64,000 nt of DNA from positions 58,230,924-58,294,923 of the forward strand of contig NC_086024.1 in NCBI RefSeq assembly GCF_036323735.1, written 5' to 3'. Of the stretch, positions 1-12,441 are shown in pieces. The notes under the pieces are model-generated. The model was not told the origin of the DNA. It was given only the letters and a program-made list of their open reading frames with translations, and did not search any database. How positions within the stretch are numbered: position 1 is the stretch's first letter; each line of letters opens with the position of its first letter. This DNA is from Rattus norvegicus. Lineage: Eukaryota > Chordata > Mammalia > Rodentia > Muridae. A program made the position numbers and the translations under genes.

Positions 1-1349
1 CTGAGGCCCTGCCCTAATCAACTACTCTGATGTAAAAGACACTGTTCATGGGTTCCTCATGTCTGAACAAGTAGGATTCAGTCTGGATCAAATGCAATTT
101 GATTACTGTACATTTGTTAAGAAGAGTCCAGCCAATCTTTTATTGAGTAAGTATTCCTTCGGAGCTCAATCTTCATATTATCTCTCTCTCTTGCCTTTCC
201 ACTTTACATGAATAATTTATGAGTAGGAAATGAACCATTGGATCATAAGACTCAGCTATTATTTATATGGAAGAGAAATGAATTTCCACCACCCCCAATT
301 CCACAGAAGGAATGAAGCTGAGGAGGAAAAATAGTTAAGGAGAAAGGAATTTTTTTCACTTGCTGACTTGTAGTTGTTGACTTCTACCCATGTCCAAAAA
401 ATAATTCTTTCATTCCAGTTGACACCATAGAAGAAAAAGTGATTGTCACTAAAAAGAGAAAAATCTACTTGTAGATTTAATCTGGCAGCACACACCCACA
501 GTTACACTGATTATCACAGTCTAAGAAGCAGAAATCCATTTGGCCTGGCCCCAAAGTCAGTGTCTGGAAAAAACAATAACTTAAATGCTAATCCACATTT
601 TCTGGTACAGTAAAGAATTTCTTAAGATTGTCTATGCTAATTACATTCAATACATCAGCATTATGATATTATTAAAAGTGAAAGAAAGAAGACAAGTCAA
701 ATCCCATTATCACAAATAAGGTTTTGTGTTTCCATGCTAGAATAGTTAGCTTGTTCACTTATGCGGTAATTTCAGTGATGGGCTAACCTCCAGATAGAGA
801 GGGATGGTTTTAGTAACAGTAGCTATGCCTATTCAAATATCTGTATCTGTGTACCAAATCTTGGACATGAGATTCATAAGAATGGAAATTTGCAACTAAA
901 ATGTAGTGAAATGTTTTAAATAACCAATGAATTTTTATGAAATTTGGATGAAAATAGAATTATATTCTTCATATACATTGTAGCATAGAGTACTGTATGA
1001 TGATCTTAGAAAAAACTTACACCCAGAAACACTGCCGAATATCAATGGCTGTGATTTTTCTCAGAGATGGAAACATATACTCAAGGAGAACTCATCTTTA
1101 GCTGGATAAGACTAAAATCTTTAACGTCTCAATAAAGGTCTTGATCTAAACATTTGAGACCATTTCATCTCATGACTGTTTTGCCTAAAATGCATAGTAT
1201 ACATACATAGAGAAAATTATCATCTACCAAGAGAAAGTACATGAATCTTGCTATAACCACTAATTTTAGCTCTGTTGGTAATATGCTAGAATGTCTTGTT
1301 TTATGGTGTCAAAAACATACTTCAGAGAAAATGCAATCTGTTCAATAAA
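1..1349. other. Anonymous non-coding sequence
   Basis: AT-rich sequence with no open frame beyond about 80 codons. I recognise no repeat, RNA gene or regulatory site here. Confidence 0.5.
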
Positions 1350-2345
1350 TAGTACTGGGAAATTTGAATATTACGATACAGAAAAATCAAGCTACATTCC
1401 TTTCTCTCATAATGCACAAAAACCAATTCAATAACATAAATGTTAACTAAGAAGCTAGGAATCTAGCACAAGCAACATAGAAGAAACATGTCAAGAGCTT
1501 GAATAGACGCTGGTCTGACAACAGAGTGTAGAAGTACTTGGAAACAAACTCCAAAAAACTGACAGTTAACAGTAGGCTAAAAACAGACACATGCTACTCA
1601 AAGGAGACATACAAGACAATCAAACGTGGAAAACCACTCTATCTAACTTATGCTTGAAGTCAAAACTAAACAAAATATCATCTCATTCCACATAGAATGG
1701 TTACTGGCAGGATGGTAAGAGGTAAGAGATGCTAGAAAGATCTAAAGTAGAGGACATGAGAGGGAATGTAAGTCAGAAAGTCATTGTAGAAAAAAGTATA
1801 AAGTCTGTTCTAAGAAACAAGAGAAAACAAAACAAAAATCTACCATATTATCTAACAATTGCACTACAAATGATCAAAAAGAAATTTCATCTTCACACCA
1901 AAAAAAGATACCTTCACTCCAATGGTTACTGCCGCACTTCTTGTAACAGCCAAAATGTGGGATCGATCTTAATAGCCCTTAGGGGATTCATGGTATTTTT
2001 AATGTGGTAATGTCTGATGCTGGTATGGAACTCACCATAAAAAAAAAAAGGAATGAAGTTTTGCCATTTGCAACATGGAGAGAATTAGAGACCATTATAT
2101 TTATTGACGCAAGCCAGACACAAAATAATAAATGTTATATGTCCTCACTCTTATGTAAACTCATAAATCAATCTTTCAGCTGTATGGGACAAGAGAGTAG
2201 TGACTAAACACAAGGGAGGGAAGAGGGACAGGAAGAAATTAAGAGGGGCATGCAAGGACTTAGAGGGGCTTTGGATGAAAAGTTGGGAGCCAAAAATAGA
2301 AAAGCTAGAATTACAGCTCATGGGTAGACCTTTGCCTAGCATTCA
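1350..2345 (+). mobile_element. Ancient LINE-1 fragment (L1M-type), ORF2 3' part and 3' UTR
   Basis: Diverged copy of the end of L1 ORF2. The part around 1,880-2,160 follows the conserved L1 block encoding the C-terminal region, with the typical run from the 'source plus cDNA' segment to the final 'cactcttatg' stretch near 2,145. A purine-rich 3' UTR follows at 2,205-2,300. Frames are broken throughout. The short ORFs here are relics. The 5' limit is approximate. Confidence 0.6.
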
Positions 2346-2944
2346 TAAAAACCTAAATTAAATCCTGATATAGAAAAATAAAATAGAAAAGTAGAAGAAC
2401 AGGTGGGCAGGGAGATATGACTGATGCTCAGGGCATGCATGGACAGGAAATCCTACTAACATATAAAATTGATATGTGATGATTATAATAATAAAGTAAA
2501 TGACAGTTTTGTTCTACTGAATGTATTATACTAGAGTAGCTTTTTACTGCAGTAGAATTGCTCAGATGATACCAACAATTTAAGAACAGGACCGCTTAAA
2601 CTATAATGCAAGCGGTACTGCTGAGACTGTGTAACACAGGAAGTACATGTAAACAAAGGAATACATGTACAAAGAAGAAAATGAGACTTGGGGATGATAG
2701 AACCTGGAATTGATCTTTAAGGGCATTCACAATGCCAATAGATCAAAAGACAAGTGTGGCCTCTGGTTACTAGAAAATACAGATAACCAATCTAGCATAG
2801 AAAATGAACAAGCATAATGAAGAGAGGGAGTTCTTACTGGGCCCAACTTTCAGTGTGAACTATCCAGAGTCTATGGGCTCTCAATGAGCCTGGTAGTCAC
2901 CTCTTCACTTTGGGTGGTTGGCCAGGAAACCATAGGATCCATCA
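2346..2944. other. Anonymous non-coding sequence
   Basis: No gene, RNA or clear repeat recognised. Confidence 0.45.
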
Positions 2945-3082
2945 ACTTCTGTCTCCCCTTCATTAGGATTATAGATACATACACATACCTGGCTTTTATG
3001 TTGATGCTAAGGTTCTAAATCCTGGTCTTCATACTTCCACAGCCAACATTTCATTCACTGAGTCCTTTCCCCACTCCTCAGA
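2945..3082 (-). mobile_element. SINE fragment, B4/B1-like
   Basis: Reads as the reverse complement of a rodent B4-type SINE. It has the 'ggattataga' block near 2,964, 'cctggctttta' near 2,988, and an 'actgag...ctcctc' end near 3,057-3,080 that matches the start of an ID/B-type SINE in reverse. Diverged; subfamily uncertain. Confidence 0.5.
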
Positions 3083-3444
3083 TTTCTAATACTAATAAAT
3101 AACTCATTTTTGGCAACTTAGTAGTTAATTACTTGTTATCAGCACATTAATTTTAAGATAGCTTTTCTATTTAGACTGTCCATTGCTCAGTTTTGTTGAC
3201 TAATAAAAAATATTGGAATTATAGCTTTGGTTGGGGCTCTAGTAAGTTCCACAAGAAAATGATCCTCAGAAGTGGTAGTATGGTAAATTGGCCTCTATGG
3301 CCTCAGTCTTCAAATGAGACCTTCAGTGTCAATCCCAGACCAGGAAGACTTGATTTGGAATGTAGAGAATGGATACTCAAGATGTCTTCCAACTTAGCCA
3401 CTCAAAGATAATTTTCCCATGATTGGTAAAGTATATTAAAAGTG
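3083..3444. other. Anonymous non-coding sequence
   Basis: Nothing recognised. A 72-codon frame at 3,193-3,411 has no recognisable protein features. Confidence 0.45.
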
Positions 3445-3690
3445 GAACCAGAGGTTGAAGGGATGGGTCATTTATTAAAACTGTACACTGCTCTGGCAAA
3501 GGACCCCAATTTGGTTCCCAGTACACATGTCAGGTGGCTTATAATTGCCTGTAATGACAGCTCCAGGGAATCCAACGCCTTCTTTTGGCCTGAGAGGGTT
3601 TGTTCTCACACATGTGTGTGCACATATACACATGCAAATGCATATGCACATAGATACATTTACTTCAAAAGAAATATAATATCTTTAAAA
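3445..3690 (+). mobile_element. SINE B3 (B2 superfamily)
   Basis: Diverged tRNA-derived SINE. Recognisable blocks are the A-box-like start, 'cccaatttggttcccag' near 3,506, 'taattgcctgtaatgac' near 3,542, and the 3' region with TG/CA-rich sequence (3,605-3,655) typical of B3. Confidence 0.65.
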
Positions 3691-5844
3691 TTAACCTAGA
3701 AGTGCACTCAATCACTCACAGAATTGTGGAAAAGCAATAAAATGGGTCATTCTATTTTTTGTCTAAAACATAAGATCACACAGGATATTTGTCACAAATC
3801 TCTTCATGCCCGCAGTTGTAGCAGTTCTAGAAAGATGACCTCAATGTCACACACTGGGACAGGTGATGATGACAAAATGCTTAGAAGAGAATGTGCTAGA
3901 AAACTAAACCAGAATTTCCTTAGCTGAGAAGGTAGAGTCCAAAGTCAAAAGAAGTGATAGTGACCATCTTACCATGACCACTCATCATTTGTCATAGCAG
4001 TCACAGCACAGCTAACAACCTGACAGTCAATGGCCCTATTCACTGAAAGGTTTCAATTGCGTAAAAATGAACACTGAGTGTAAAGATTGCAATCATTCTA
4101 GTGAAAGAACATCTACTTCAGTTGTCTAGAATGTAATAGCACTAATGTTTGTTTGAGTAGAGCTGGACTAGTGGTACGCAAGGCTTTGAAGAGCCCTTTT
4201 AAGCAAAGCCAATGAGAACAATGATAAAGACCAGATTTCAGATTTGAAAGGCACTTTACTTAAAAGAAGCAAAACCTATTTTGATTGAAGTTGCAGGTCA
4301 TTGCAAGATGCAAAGAAGTCACTCACTCAGTCAAAATTCAAGATCTGAGAAGATCATTCTATGTGCCGGAAACATTGCTCTTTGCCAAGAAGAAACTGGC
4401 AAATGAAAACAGGTATGGCTTCATTGTGTCCCTGGAAGACAGTGAGGTAGAGGGAATGATTTTCTGTTAATAATTATTCAAACATTGTATTGCTCTAGGC
4501 AATATTAAAATCTACAAAGGGTCTATTTAGAAAGAGCTTGTACCATATCAACCCAACGGAGCACAAAGCATCACACAACCCGTGCTAGGTAGGATGCCTG
4601 AGAGTTAACAATTGAAAGACACATGAGACATTCCTGGTGGTGAAAAGTCTGCAGGCAGTGGAGAGATTCCATCACAGCCTAGAGTTTTAAAGGTTACTGT
4701 AGATTCCTCACAGCATGGTGAGAGAGAAGCAGGGGAAAAGAAGCAAGTCTAAGGTTAGTAGGAGAAAATACATGTTGTGTGTCAGACCCTTCAAATTTAG
4801 AATGTCTATAAAAATCTGCCCTATCCATCCAGGCAAGCAGGTAGACAGTGTTAGAATATGAAGTGCATCTATTAGTATACATGTGACATTTATAAAGCAG
4901 TGAAAGTGCCCTGGATATTGAAACACAATCAAGATAAAAAGTGGGACCCAAGAGAAAAGGAAATGGAGAAGAAACACCAAGGACAAAAGAGAGGTCCTGA
5001 GACTGAAAGTGGTTGGGAACCTTAGGGGAAGGGCACAACAATGCTGTCATAAAAACAAGGGACAGCAATGAAAACTAGAGACAGCAATTTCCATCTGAAG
5101 ATGGCCCCAGGAACCAAATGCCATAAGCTAGTCAAGTACAATGCACAGTCAAAACCCTTGTGTGTTCATACCTTAAAATAGTAGATGCTTACTTCCATTC
5201 AGGAACAACTTGAAAAGGTATTAAACAATAAAAAATATGTAAATTCAATACACATTAAGAGAGAAAGAAAATTATTTCTTCCTATAGTTCTTACCCACCC
5301 TTAAACTTCTTACAAATAAAATATTCCATCTTCTCTGAGTCTTCGAAGCCAAATCCATGGGACACCAGTAGACGGATGTGGACAGTGCACAGGTATTAAA
5401 ACTAGCCTCATACTGTTTAGAAACACACAAATCTGATAATACTTGAGAGAACAATATTTTCATTTTTATCATTTCCTTGTAGAATAATATTTGGTTTTGA
5501 GAAAGGCCAAAGTTACCTGCCTGAGGCAGATAGCATCTTAGGCACACAGCAGATTCCAAGAGAGCATTCAGGTAGTGTGGGTGGTTAGAAAATACTCTTC
5601 TCTTAGTTTTGGTAGTGGTTGCTAGACTTTCACCTTCTCAGTCTGAACTTGCCTATTAGGCAAGCAAAGAAAGTGGCAGAGACAAAGTGGCAGAGACGTG
5701 TGTTAGCGTGAGAATGTTTATCTCCAAGCAGCACTAAAGAGTGACATGTGGAAGAGATAGTGACTGTGCTGGTCTACATCTCAAATGGAAATGACCCTCA
5801 CCAACTGAATGTCAAATATAGACTTAAGGAAAGTAAGGCTTTTG
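3691..5844. other. Anonymous non-coding sequence
   Basis: About 2.1 kb with no repeat I can name. The longest frame, 124 codons on the minus strand (4,694-5,068), has no domain, signal or supporting splice context, so I do not call a gene. Confidence 0.45.
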
Positions 5845-6540
5845 GATCTTTTTATAACAGCATTATTGAAGCATGATTGGTTTATAAAGGGCACAAACAT
5901 TTAATGTGCACAATTTCATACAAACGTTCTTGCTAACATCACCATAATAACCACAATAGGTACATCTATCTAATACCTACCAAAGCCTTCTTTGTTTCTT
6001 TTCATTGTTTTATGGCTTTTATTTGTTTTATGGTAAAAAATAAAGGGAGATCTTTAATCCTACAGTGTACAGTCCTGTGTGGTTGGCTGTAGGCATTGTA
6101 ATGCACAGCGGATCTCTAGAACTTTTTTGCCTAGCAGAGCTGAAATTTTATGTTCAATGAACAGCAATACACAACCCTCTACTACTCCTGGCAATAAGTA
6201 GCAGCAGTTGCTCCATGAGTTTGCCTACTAACTTGTTCCACTTAGCATAATACTCGCTGGCTTCACCCATGTTATCATAAGTAAAAGTTGCTTATTTTCT
6301 TAAAGCTAAACACTACTACTGTGATGTATATGATATGTCTTCTTTATCCACTTGCTGGCCAGCAGACTCAAGATTCTATATCTTGACTGTTGTGGATAAT
6401 TCTGTAATGAGCATGCTTAGGCTACTGTCTCTCAGTGATTATGATTAATATTCTTTAGGATATACATCCAGGATTAAGAAAAGTACTTTTCTTCTATGGA
6501 TAATGTAATTTTGTAATAATATTTATATTTGTGTTTTAAA
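5845..6540 (-). mobile_element. Ancient LINE-1 fragment (L1M-type), ORF2 end and 3' region, reverse orientation
   Basis: Reverse complement of the conserved L1 ORF2 terminal block. Visible are 'cttagcataatactcgctgg' near 6,241, the 'tatccacttgctggcc' segment near 6,343, and 'ggatatacatccaggatt' near 6,459, which follow the order of an antisense L1. The left part (5,850-5,970) resembles the antisense 3' UTR of mammalian L1M. Heavily diverged. Confidence 0.6.
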
Positions 6541-6623
6541 ACTATACATGTTTCTTAACTCATTTCCCAAAACCAACTGTTGTCCTCATTACCCTAAGGT
6601 ATGAGGAATACAGGTACAAGTGT

Positions 6624-6649
6624 GCGCACACACACACACACACACACAC

Positions 6650-6700
<51 letters not shown>
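6624..6700. repeat. Compound microsatellite (CA)n(GA)n
   Basis: About 26 bp of CA followed by about 50 bp of GA. Frames crossing it on the minus strand give Ser-Leu and Cys-Val runs and are not genes. Confidence 0.95.
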
Positions 6701-6705
<5 letters not shown>

Positions 6706-7039
6706 ACAGTATCCAGAAGAAAAAAACAAACCATACAATTCCCAAGCTAAAAATGAATGAACAGAACACATAATTTATTCCATATTGGCATACTGATATT
6801 AATAAAATTTAATTTTCTAAAGGTTGAGAGTGAAACCATATTGTATAACATGGAATATATCTGCAGATTTTGTACACTGAGCTGATATTTTAAGCTGTGC
6901 ACCTTTGCTTTGTTTTGACCCCTTATATTTTTATGTCATTCCCATAAATCTATTATACTATTTCACTAAACACCTTCCAATACTCACTTAGCCTAATCTT
7001 CAGAATACTTAGGCATATAAGTAATAAAAACAGCCACCA

Positions 7040-7480
7040 TTGTGCCTGTCCCCTGCATGGCAGAAAACATGTAGCAAGTGCTTTATAGATATTATGCTTC
7101 TGTTTTGATTTGTGGTGTGTGGTGTGTGGTGTGGGGTGTGGGGTGTGGGGTGTGTGTGTGTGTGTACATGTGTGTGTGTAGCTGCCTATAGAGGCCACAA
7201 AGAGGCATCAGGTTCCCAGAAGCTGGAATGATGAGTCATTCAACATGGGTGTTTGGAAGCAAGCCCAAGTCCTCTAGAAGAGCTTTATGAGCTCTTAAAT
7301 GCTGAGCTATCTTTCCAGCCCATTATCACATGTTAAAGAAAAAACTCAGGCTTAGAGAGCTAAGACAGCCTGTCCAAGGCCATGAACAAATGTATGAGCA
7401 GTTATGGAAACTCGGGCACTAACGTGGACCTAAAACTCTTGCCTTTGGATGCTGTGATCACCATTATGCCAGAAGTCAAT
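7040..7480 (-). mobile_element. MIR SINE, split by a B3 insertion
   Basis: The left piece (about 7,040-7,095) resembles the antisense MIR 3' core ('caagtgctttata'). The right piece (about 7,325-7,480) carries 'aactcaggcttagagag' and 'cctgtccaaggcca', the antisense MIR core. The two halves read as one MIR interrupted by the B3 at about 7,112-7,321. Confidence 0.55.
7112..7321 (-). mobile_element. SINE B3, reverse orientation, inserted in MIR
   Basis: Ends at 7,300-7,321 with 'gctgagctatctttccagcc', the reverse complement of the B2/B3 5' end. It begins with a GT-rich stretch (7,112-7,180) that corresponds to the CA-rich 3' tail. Confidence 0.75.
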
Positions 7481-7912
7481 GGAACGTGAATAGGAAACAT
7501 GGATCACCAAATGAGAGAGGAAACATATTGGTAGACAGAAAGCAAAGGGGGAAACTGTTAAAATATGCAAAGCCAGAGCTTCTTATGTGGTTTGGACATT
7601 TGTTGTTGCAGATGAAAATGATTAAATTTAGAAATCCCAATCAAGTGTTCAGAAAATGACTTTTATTCTGGAATCAATTTCCATACTACAACCATTTTTA
7701 TGATTTTCTTAAGCAATATGCTTGGCTTGACCACCCTTTGATTAAAACCATTTCCCTTGGATCATTTTTAGACTTTGCTTCCTTCAAAGCCACCCTCCCG
7801 GCTTCCATGATTTCTGTTGGTTCTTCTTTGACTTTGGACATGGACTAGGCTCCAACCTCCCATCTCTGTGCCCACCTTGTCTATCTGCCAGGATACTTCA
7901 CTGAAGACAAAA
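7481..7912. other. Anonymous non-coding sequence
   Basis: No gene or repeat recognised. Its right end (7,913-7,925) is the left copy of an L1 target-site duplication. Confidence 0.45.
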
Positions 7913-9179
7913 ATCTGATTTGCCTAATGTCATCCCTATTGGGTCCTGGGAACTTCTCACATTCCTAGCATCTGGGACTTTCTAGTGGTCTCCCCCACCA
8001 TCCCTTACCCCATTATCCTCTCCTTCCCCTCTCCCACCCAGGTCCCTTCCTCCCTCTGCCTCCCATGATTATTTTGTTCCCCCTTCTAAGAGGATTGAAG
8101 CATCTACACATTGGCCTTCCTTCTTGTTAAGCTTCATATGGTTTGTGAATTATATCATGGGTATTTCTGAACTTTCAGCCTAATATCCACTTATCACTGA
8201 GTACATACTATGCATGTTCTTTGGGGTCTGGGTTACCTCACTCAGGATGATATTTTCTAGTTCCATCCATTTGCCTGCAAAATTTGTGGTGTCCTCATTT
8301 TTGATAGCTGAGTAGTATTCTATTGTATAAATGTACCATGTCTTTGGTATCCATTCTTCTGTTGAGGGACATCTGGGCTGTTTCTAGCTTCTGGCTGTGA
8401 GCCTGGTTATCATTAGCCAAAATGCTCAATAGAGAAGAGATAGAACTTGAAGAGAACACCTCCAGTAGATAGACATGGCCCCCAGTGGTGGGATGGGGCC
8501 ACCCATCCATCTCAAAATCTTTAACCCATGATTGTTCCTGTCTAAAGGAATGCAGAGACAAAAATGGAGCAGAGACTGAAGGGAAGGCCATCCAGAGACT
8601 GCTCCACCAGGGATCTATCCTATTTGCAAACACCAAACCCCAACACTATTGCTAATGCCAAGATGTTCTTGCAGATAGGAGCCTGGCATGGCTGTCCTCT
8701 AAGAGGCTCTGCCAGTACATGAATATGACAGATACAGATACTCACAGTCAACCACTGAACTGAGCCCACATACCCAAGTGGAAGAGTTAGGGGAAGAACT
8801 GAAGGAGCTGAAAGGGATTGCAACCTCATAGGAAGAACAACAGTATCTAACTAACCAAACCACTCAGAACTCCCAGGGATGAAACCACTAACCAAAAAGT
8901 ATTTATGGGCCAGGCCATGACTCCTGTAAAATATGTAGCAGAGGAATGCCTCATCTGGTATCAATGGGAGGAAAGGCACTTGTTCTGTGGAGGCTTGATG
9001 CCCCAGAAAAGGAGGATGCTAGAGGGGTGAGGCAGGAGTGGATGGGTGGTGGAGGAGCACCCTTTTAGAGGCAAAGGGGATGGGGGTGGGGTGGGGGATT
9101 CGTGGAAGGAAGCCCAGGAAGGGGACAACATTTGAAATGTAAACAAAGAAAATAATTATTAAAAATATCTGATTTGCCT
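7913..9179 (+). mobile_element. 5'-inverted (twin-primed) LINE-1 with 13-bp target-site duplication
   Basis: The 13-bp direct repeat atctgatttgcct flanks the insert at 7,913-7,925 and 9,167-9,179. From 7,926 to about 8,400 the L1 is in reverse: 3' UTR start, then the ORF2 end ('gttacctcactcaggatgat' near 8,232, 'tgatagctgagtagta' near 8,302). From about 8,425 to 9,166 the rest of the 3' UTR is in forward orientation and ends in an AT-rich tail. The two parts are adjacent segments of one L1, as expected from twin priming. Confidence 0.8.
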
Positions 9180-10998
9180 TCATTACCTGGCAGGCCACTC
9201 ACTGTGTGCTTGGGAGATAAACTGGTGATTTCCAATTTCCTCCCACTCAAAGCCTCAGAGTATTTCCAGTTTTATTATTCTATGTTACAAACATCTCACT
9301 CATGGTGTACCAATTACTACATGAGAGAAAGCAAGGAGAAAGAACTACATGTTTGCAGAAGCATTTGGGAGATCGAAGCTTGGCTGTACTTTAAGGTCCC
9401 ATCTGTATGCAGATTGCTTCAATATCAAGGCTGCTCGGTTTTAACAAAGCCCAACCAAACCTTGGGGCTCAAACGGCAACTGCTGATATGGTCTGCGACC
9501 ACATCAAAACAGAGACACCCAATGTGCACTATGGGGAAAGGCTGGGGATCCACACCCACTCACTGATAACATCTCCTTGCCTGTGTCTGCAGGACAGAAG
9601 CCTTAGCACTTGACTAACCAGGAAGAACAGTGCAGACCTGAGTCTCAGGATCAAAGCAAGCTTCAGTTCCCTGAAGGATATTTATCAATACACATGCTTT
9701 TAGAATGAGGACATCCTGGGATCGTGTATCCATAACCCCAAGATACTGCTGGCTGGCACCCTAGCCTGGGCCACACCCTCTGAGCGCCACAAGAATGCAG
9801 GGAAATAAGTCAGACTTTGCCAGCTCACTTGTTTGTAGCTTTAAGGTTGAAAACCTTGAAATTCTTCAGATTTCTTCCAAATCAAGATATTTAGATCTCT
9901 TTTCATCTCACTTTACAGTTTGGAATGTCTCAGTGCCCATCCAGGTTTTCAATTAGGACCAGGGACTGAGGAACATTCTGGCATCTGTCACTAAGGCAAT
10001 AAACTGAAAACAGATTAAAATATACTTTATAAAAAAATAGCACATTTTACTTTAACTTCCGGTGAAATATTAAAGACAGCCTAAACCACAAAACATCAGT
10101 TTCTGAAACATCACTCACTTTTATTTTTGCCAGACGCAGTAACTAGAACTAGCCATTAAATGCGGATTTTAAGCATATTGCTGTTTTACAAAAAGGATAG
10201 ATTCATAAACAGGGAGAAGACTGTGAAAAAGAAAGAGAAATGACTCTCAGAAGACGTAAGGCAGTACATCTTGGAAGCTCTAAATCGCTTTGAACTAATA
10301 GATCAAAACTAAAATAGGAGCATGCTACACTGTTAAAAATCTAGGTCAAAGCTATACTCTGTTTCCATAGACAGTCAGTGGAGGTCTACTGTAGCTGTTT
10401 CAAGAAAAGCAATTCCTCTGTAACACTTCTGTCTCATTGTCTCAGTCAAACCTCCGTCTTTACCCTTGCACAGTATGTCACATACCCACAAAGAACCTGA
10501 CACTACAAACAACTCTCCTGGTGTCTGGAGAAAAATCTGCTTTTACGTTATCATCCATTGCATTAATTTCCTTATATTTTTACTTAATTTCAGAGTCAAT
10601 ATTGTTTAGACCTTAATTATACTAAATTCTTTCCAGGGTTTAAAAGAGGAAATTGTACACTGAAGATATTTTACTTATGCTGAAATCTCACCCAGGAAAT
10701 GTCTTATTCATGTGACAAATCAATATTTCACATATAAAAGTGGCTCAAGAAAGAGTCACAGTATGTAAATTTAGTGTCTACCTATAACAAAACTGAGATT
10801 TACAAACGTTTTGACAGAGGAAAATTGACTCAATCTTCCAATTAACTCAGTTTCTTAGATCCAACTTGAACTATAACTTTAGCCAAATATATAAGTCCTT
10901 GCTTTAAAGATGATGTCACGGTGTTTGCTAATTTGATGTCTGAAGAATTAGCGTTTACCATTGTATTTTATTTGGTACACTAAGTAAAGTTTACTTAA
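9180..10998. other. Anonymous non-coding sequence
   Basis: About 1.8 kb without a recognised repeat. The 130-codon frame at 9,174-9,566 begins in the L1 target-site duplication and has no recognisable domain, so I do not call it. Confidence 0.45.
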
Positions 10999-11338
10999 TG
11001 TAGTGGTTCTATTAGTTCACTTTTTATTGATGTAACAAAATGCCTGTGTGGGTTAATAGAGTAAAAAAAAAAAAGAAGTTTATTTAGCTCACAGTTCTGG
11101 AAAGTCTAGAGTAGTATGTCAGGAACAACTTGGCTCACTCTGGTGAGGACTTTGTGACAAATATCAAGAGTTCATACAAGAGTGAAAGAACACTTCACAG
11201 AGCTACCAGAGAGCAATTCTGGGTCATCTTCATTCTTATAACAACCGACTCTCACAAGAGCTCAGTGTTCTCTTCAGGAAGTTATCTTTTGTACCAATTC
11301 ATTCAAGGCTATTCCCCACTTTCTCTTACATCATATTA
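10999..11338 (-). mobile_element. MaLR-like LTR (ERVL-MaLR type), reverse orientation
   Basis: The block 'gaagtttatttagctcacag' (11,075-11,094) and the surrounding layout look like the reverse complement of the U5/R end of a MaLR LTR. No internal retroviral sequence is attached. Family and exact ends are uncertain. Confidence 0.4.
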
Positions 11339-11344
11339 GTATAT

Positions 11345-12304
11345 CTGGTTTTATGATGAGGTCTTTGATCCAGGTGGATGTGAGTTTTGTGTAGGGTGAT
11401 AAATATGAATATATTTTCATTCTTCTACATGCAGACATCCAGTTAGGCCAACAACATTTGGTGAGGGCAGGCGTCTCTGGTCTGAGCTAGAAATCTAGGA
11501 CAATAGAAACTCCAGGAATCTATGAAGGTGACCCTAGCTAAGACTCCTAGGAATAGGGGATATAGAATCTGAAACAGCCACTTCCTGTAACCAGACAAGA
11601 GTTCGAATAGAGAAATAGGAACACCAATCCAGCCACAAAAACTTCAACCAACAATTCATCCTGTCTACAAAGTGGTCAAGGATAAAGATGGAGCTGAAGT
11701 TGAGGGAAAGGCCAACCAATGATTGGCCCCACTTGAGACCCAAGCTATGAGAGAGTGCCCATCCCTGACACTATTAATGATACTCTGCTATACTTGCAGA
11801 CCAGAGCCTAGTGTAACTGTCATGTAAGAGACTCCACCCGACAACTGATGGAAACAGATGTAGAGACCCATAGCCAAACATTAGGTGGAGCTCAGGAAAT
11901 TTTATGGAGGGGGAGGGGTGGCTGAAGGATCCAGGAAGGTCAAGGACACTGCAAGAAAGCCTACAGAATCAACTAAGCCCATTAGGTGCTCACAGAGACT
12001 GAAGCACCAACCAGAGAGCACTCTTGAAACAGACCTGAGCCCTTCTACACATATGTAGCAGATGTCCAACTTGGTCCTCATGGGGGAACCCTAATAGCAA
12101 GAGCAGGAGATGTCTCTGACTCTGACTTCTTTCCCATAGCTGGGCTGCTTATCTACCCTCAACAGAAGAAGTTGTGCCTAGTCTTATTGCAACTTAATAT
12201 GCCAAAGCAGGTTGATATCCATTGAAAGTCTCCCCTTCTCTTAGGAGAAAGGGAGGGGGATCGGGGCCAGGGGAGATAAGAGGGAAGGATCCTAACATAC
12301 TATA
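11345..12304 (+). mobile_element. LINE-1 with inverted 5' part (second such copy)
   Basis: 11,345-11,470 is antisense L1 ORF2 ('gggtgataaatatgaatata' near 11,395, 'ttcttctacatgcagac' near 11,421). From about 11,470 to 12,304 a sense, diverged L1 3' UTR follows ('gaatcaactaagccc' near 11,967, 'agtcttattgcaactt' near 12,180). A (GAAA)n tract continues from it. I did not find a convincing target-site duplication. Confidence 0.6.
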
Positions 12305-12387
12305 TCTGTGAGGAAAGAAAGAAGGAAAGACAGAAAGAAAAAAGGAAAGAAGGAGAGAAGGAGAGAAGGAAGGAAGGAAGGAAGGAG

Positions 12388-12438
<51 letters not shown>

Positions 12439-12441
12439 GAG
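12305..12441 (+). repeat. Purine microsatellite (GGAA/GAAA)n
   Basis: About 130 bp of G/A-only sequence, degenerate at the left and near-pure GAAA at the right (12,390-12,437). It directly continues the L1 3' end. Confidence 0.95.

Noticed and set aside
3605..3655. TG/CA alternating stretch, considered as an independent microsatellite
   Set aside because: It is the usual CA/TG-rich 3' part of a B3 SINE.
6560..6771. Minus-strand frames with Ser-Leu and Cys-Val runs
   Set aside because: Translation of the (CA)n(GA)n microsatellite.
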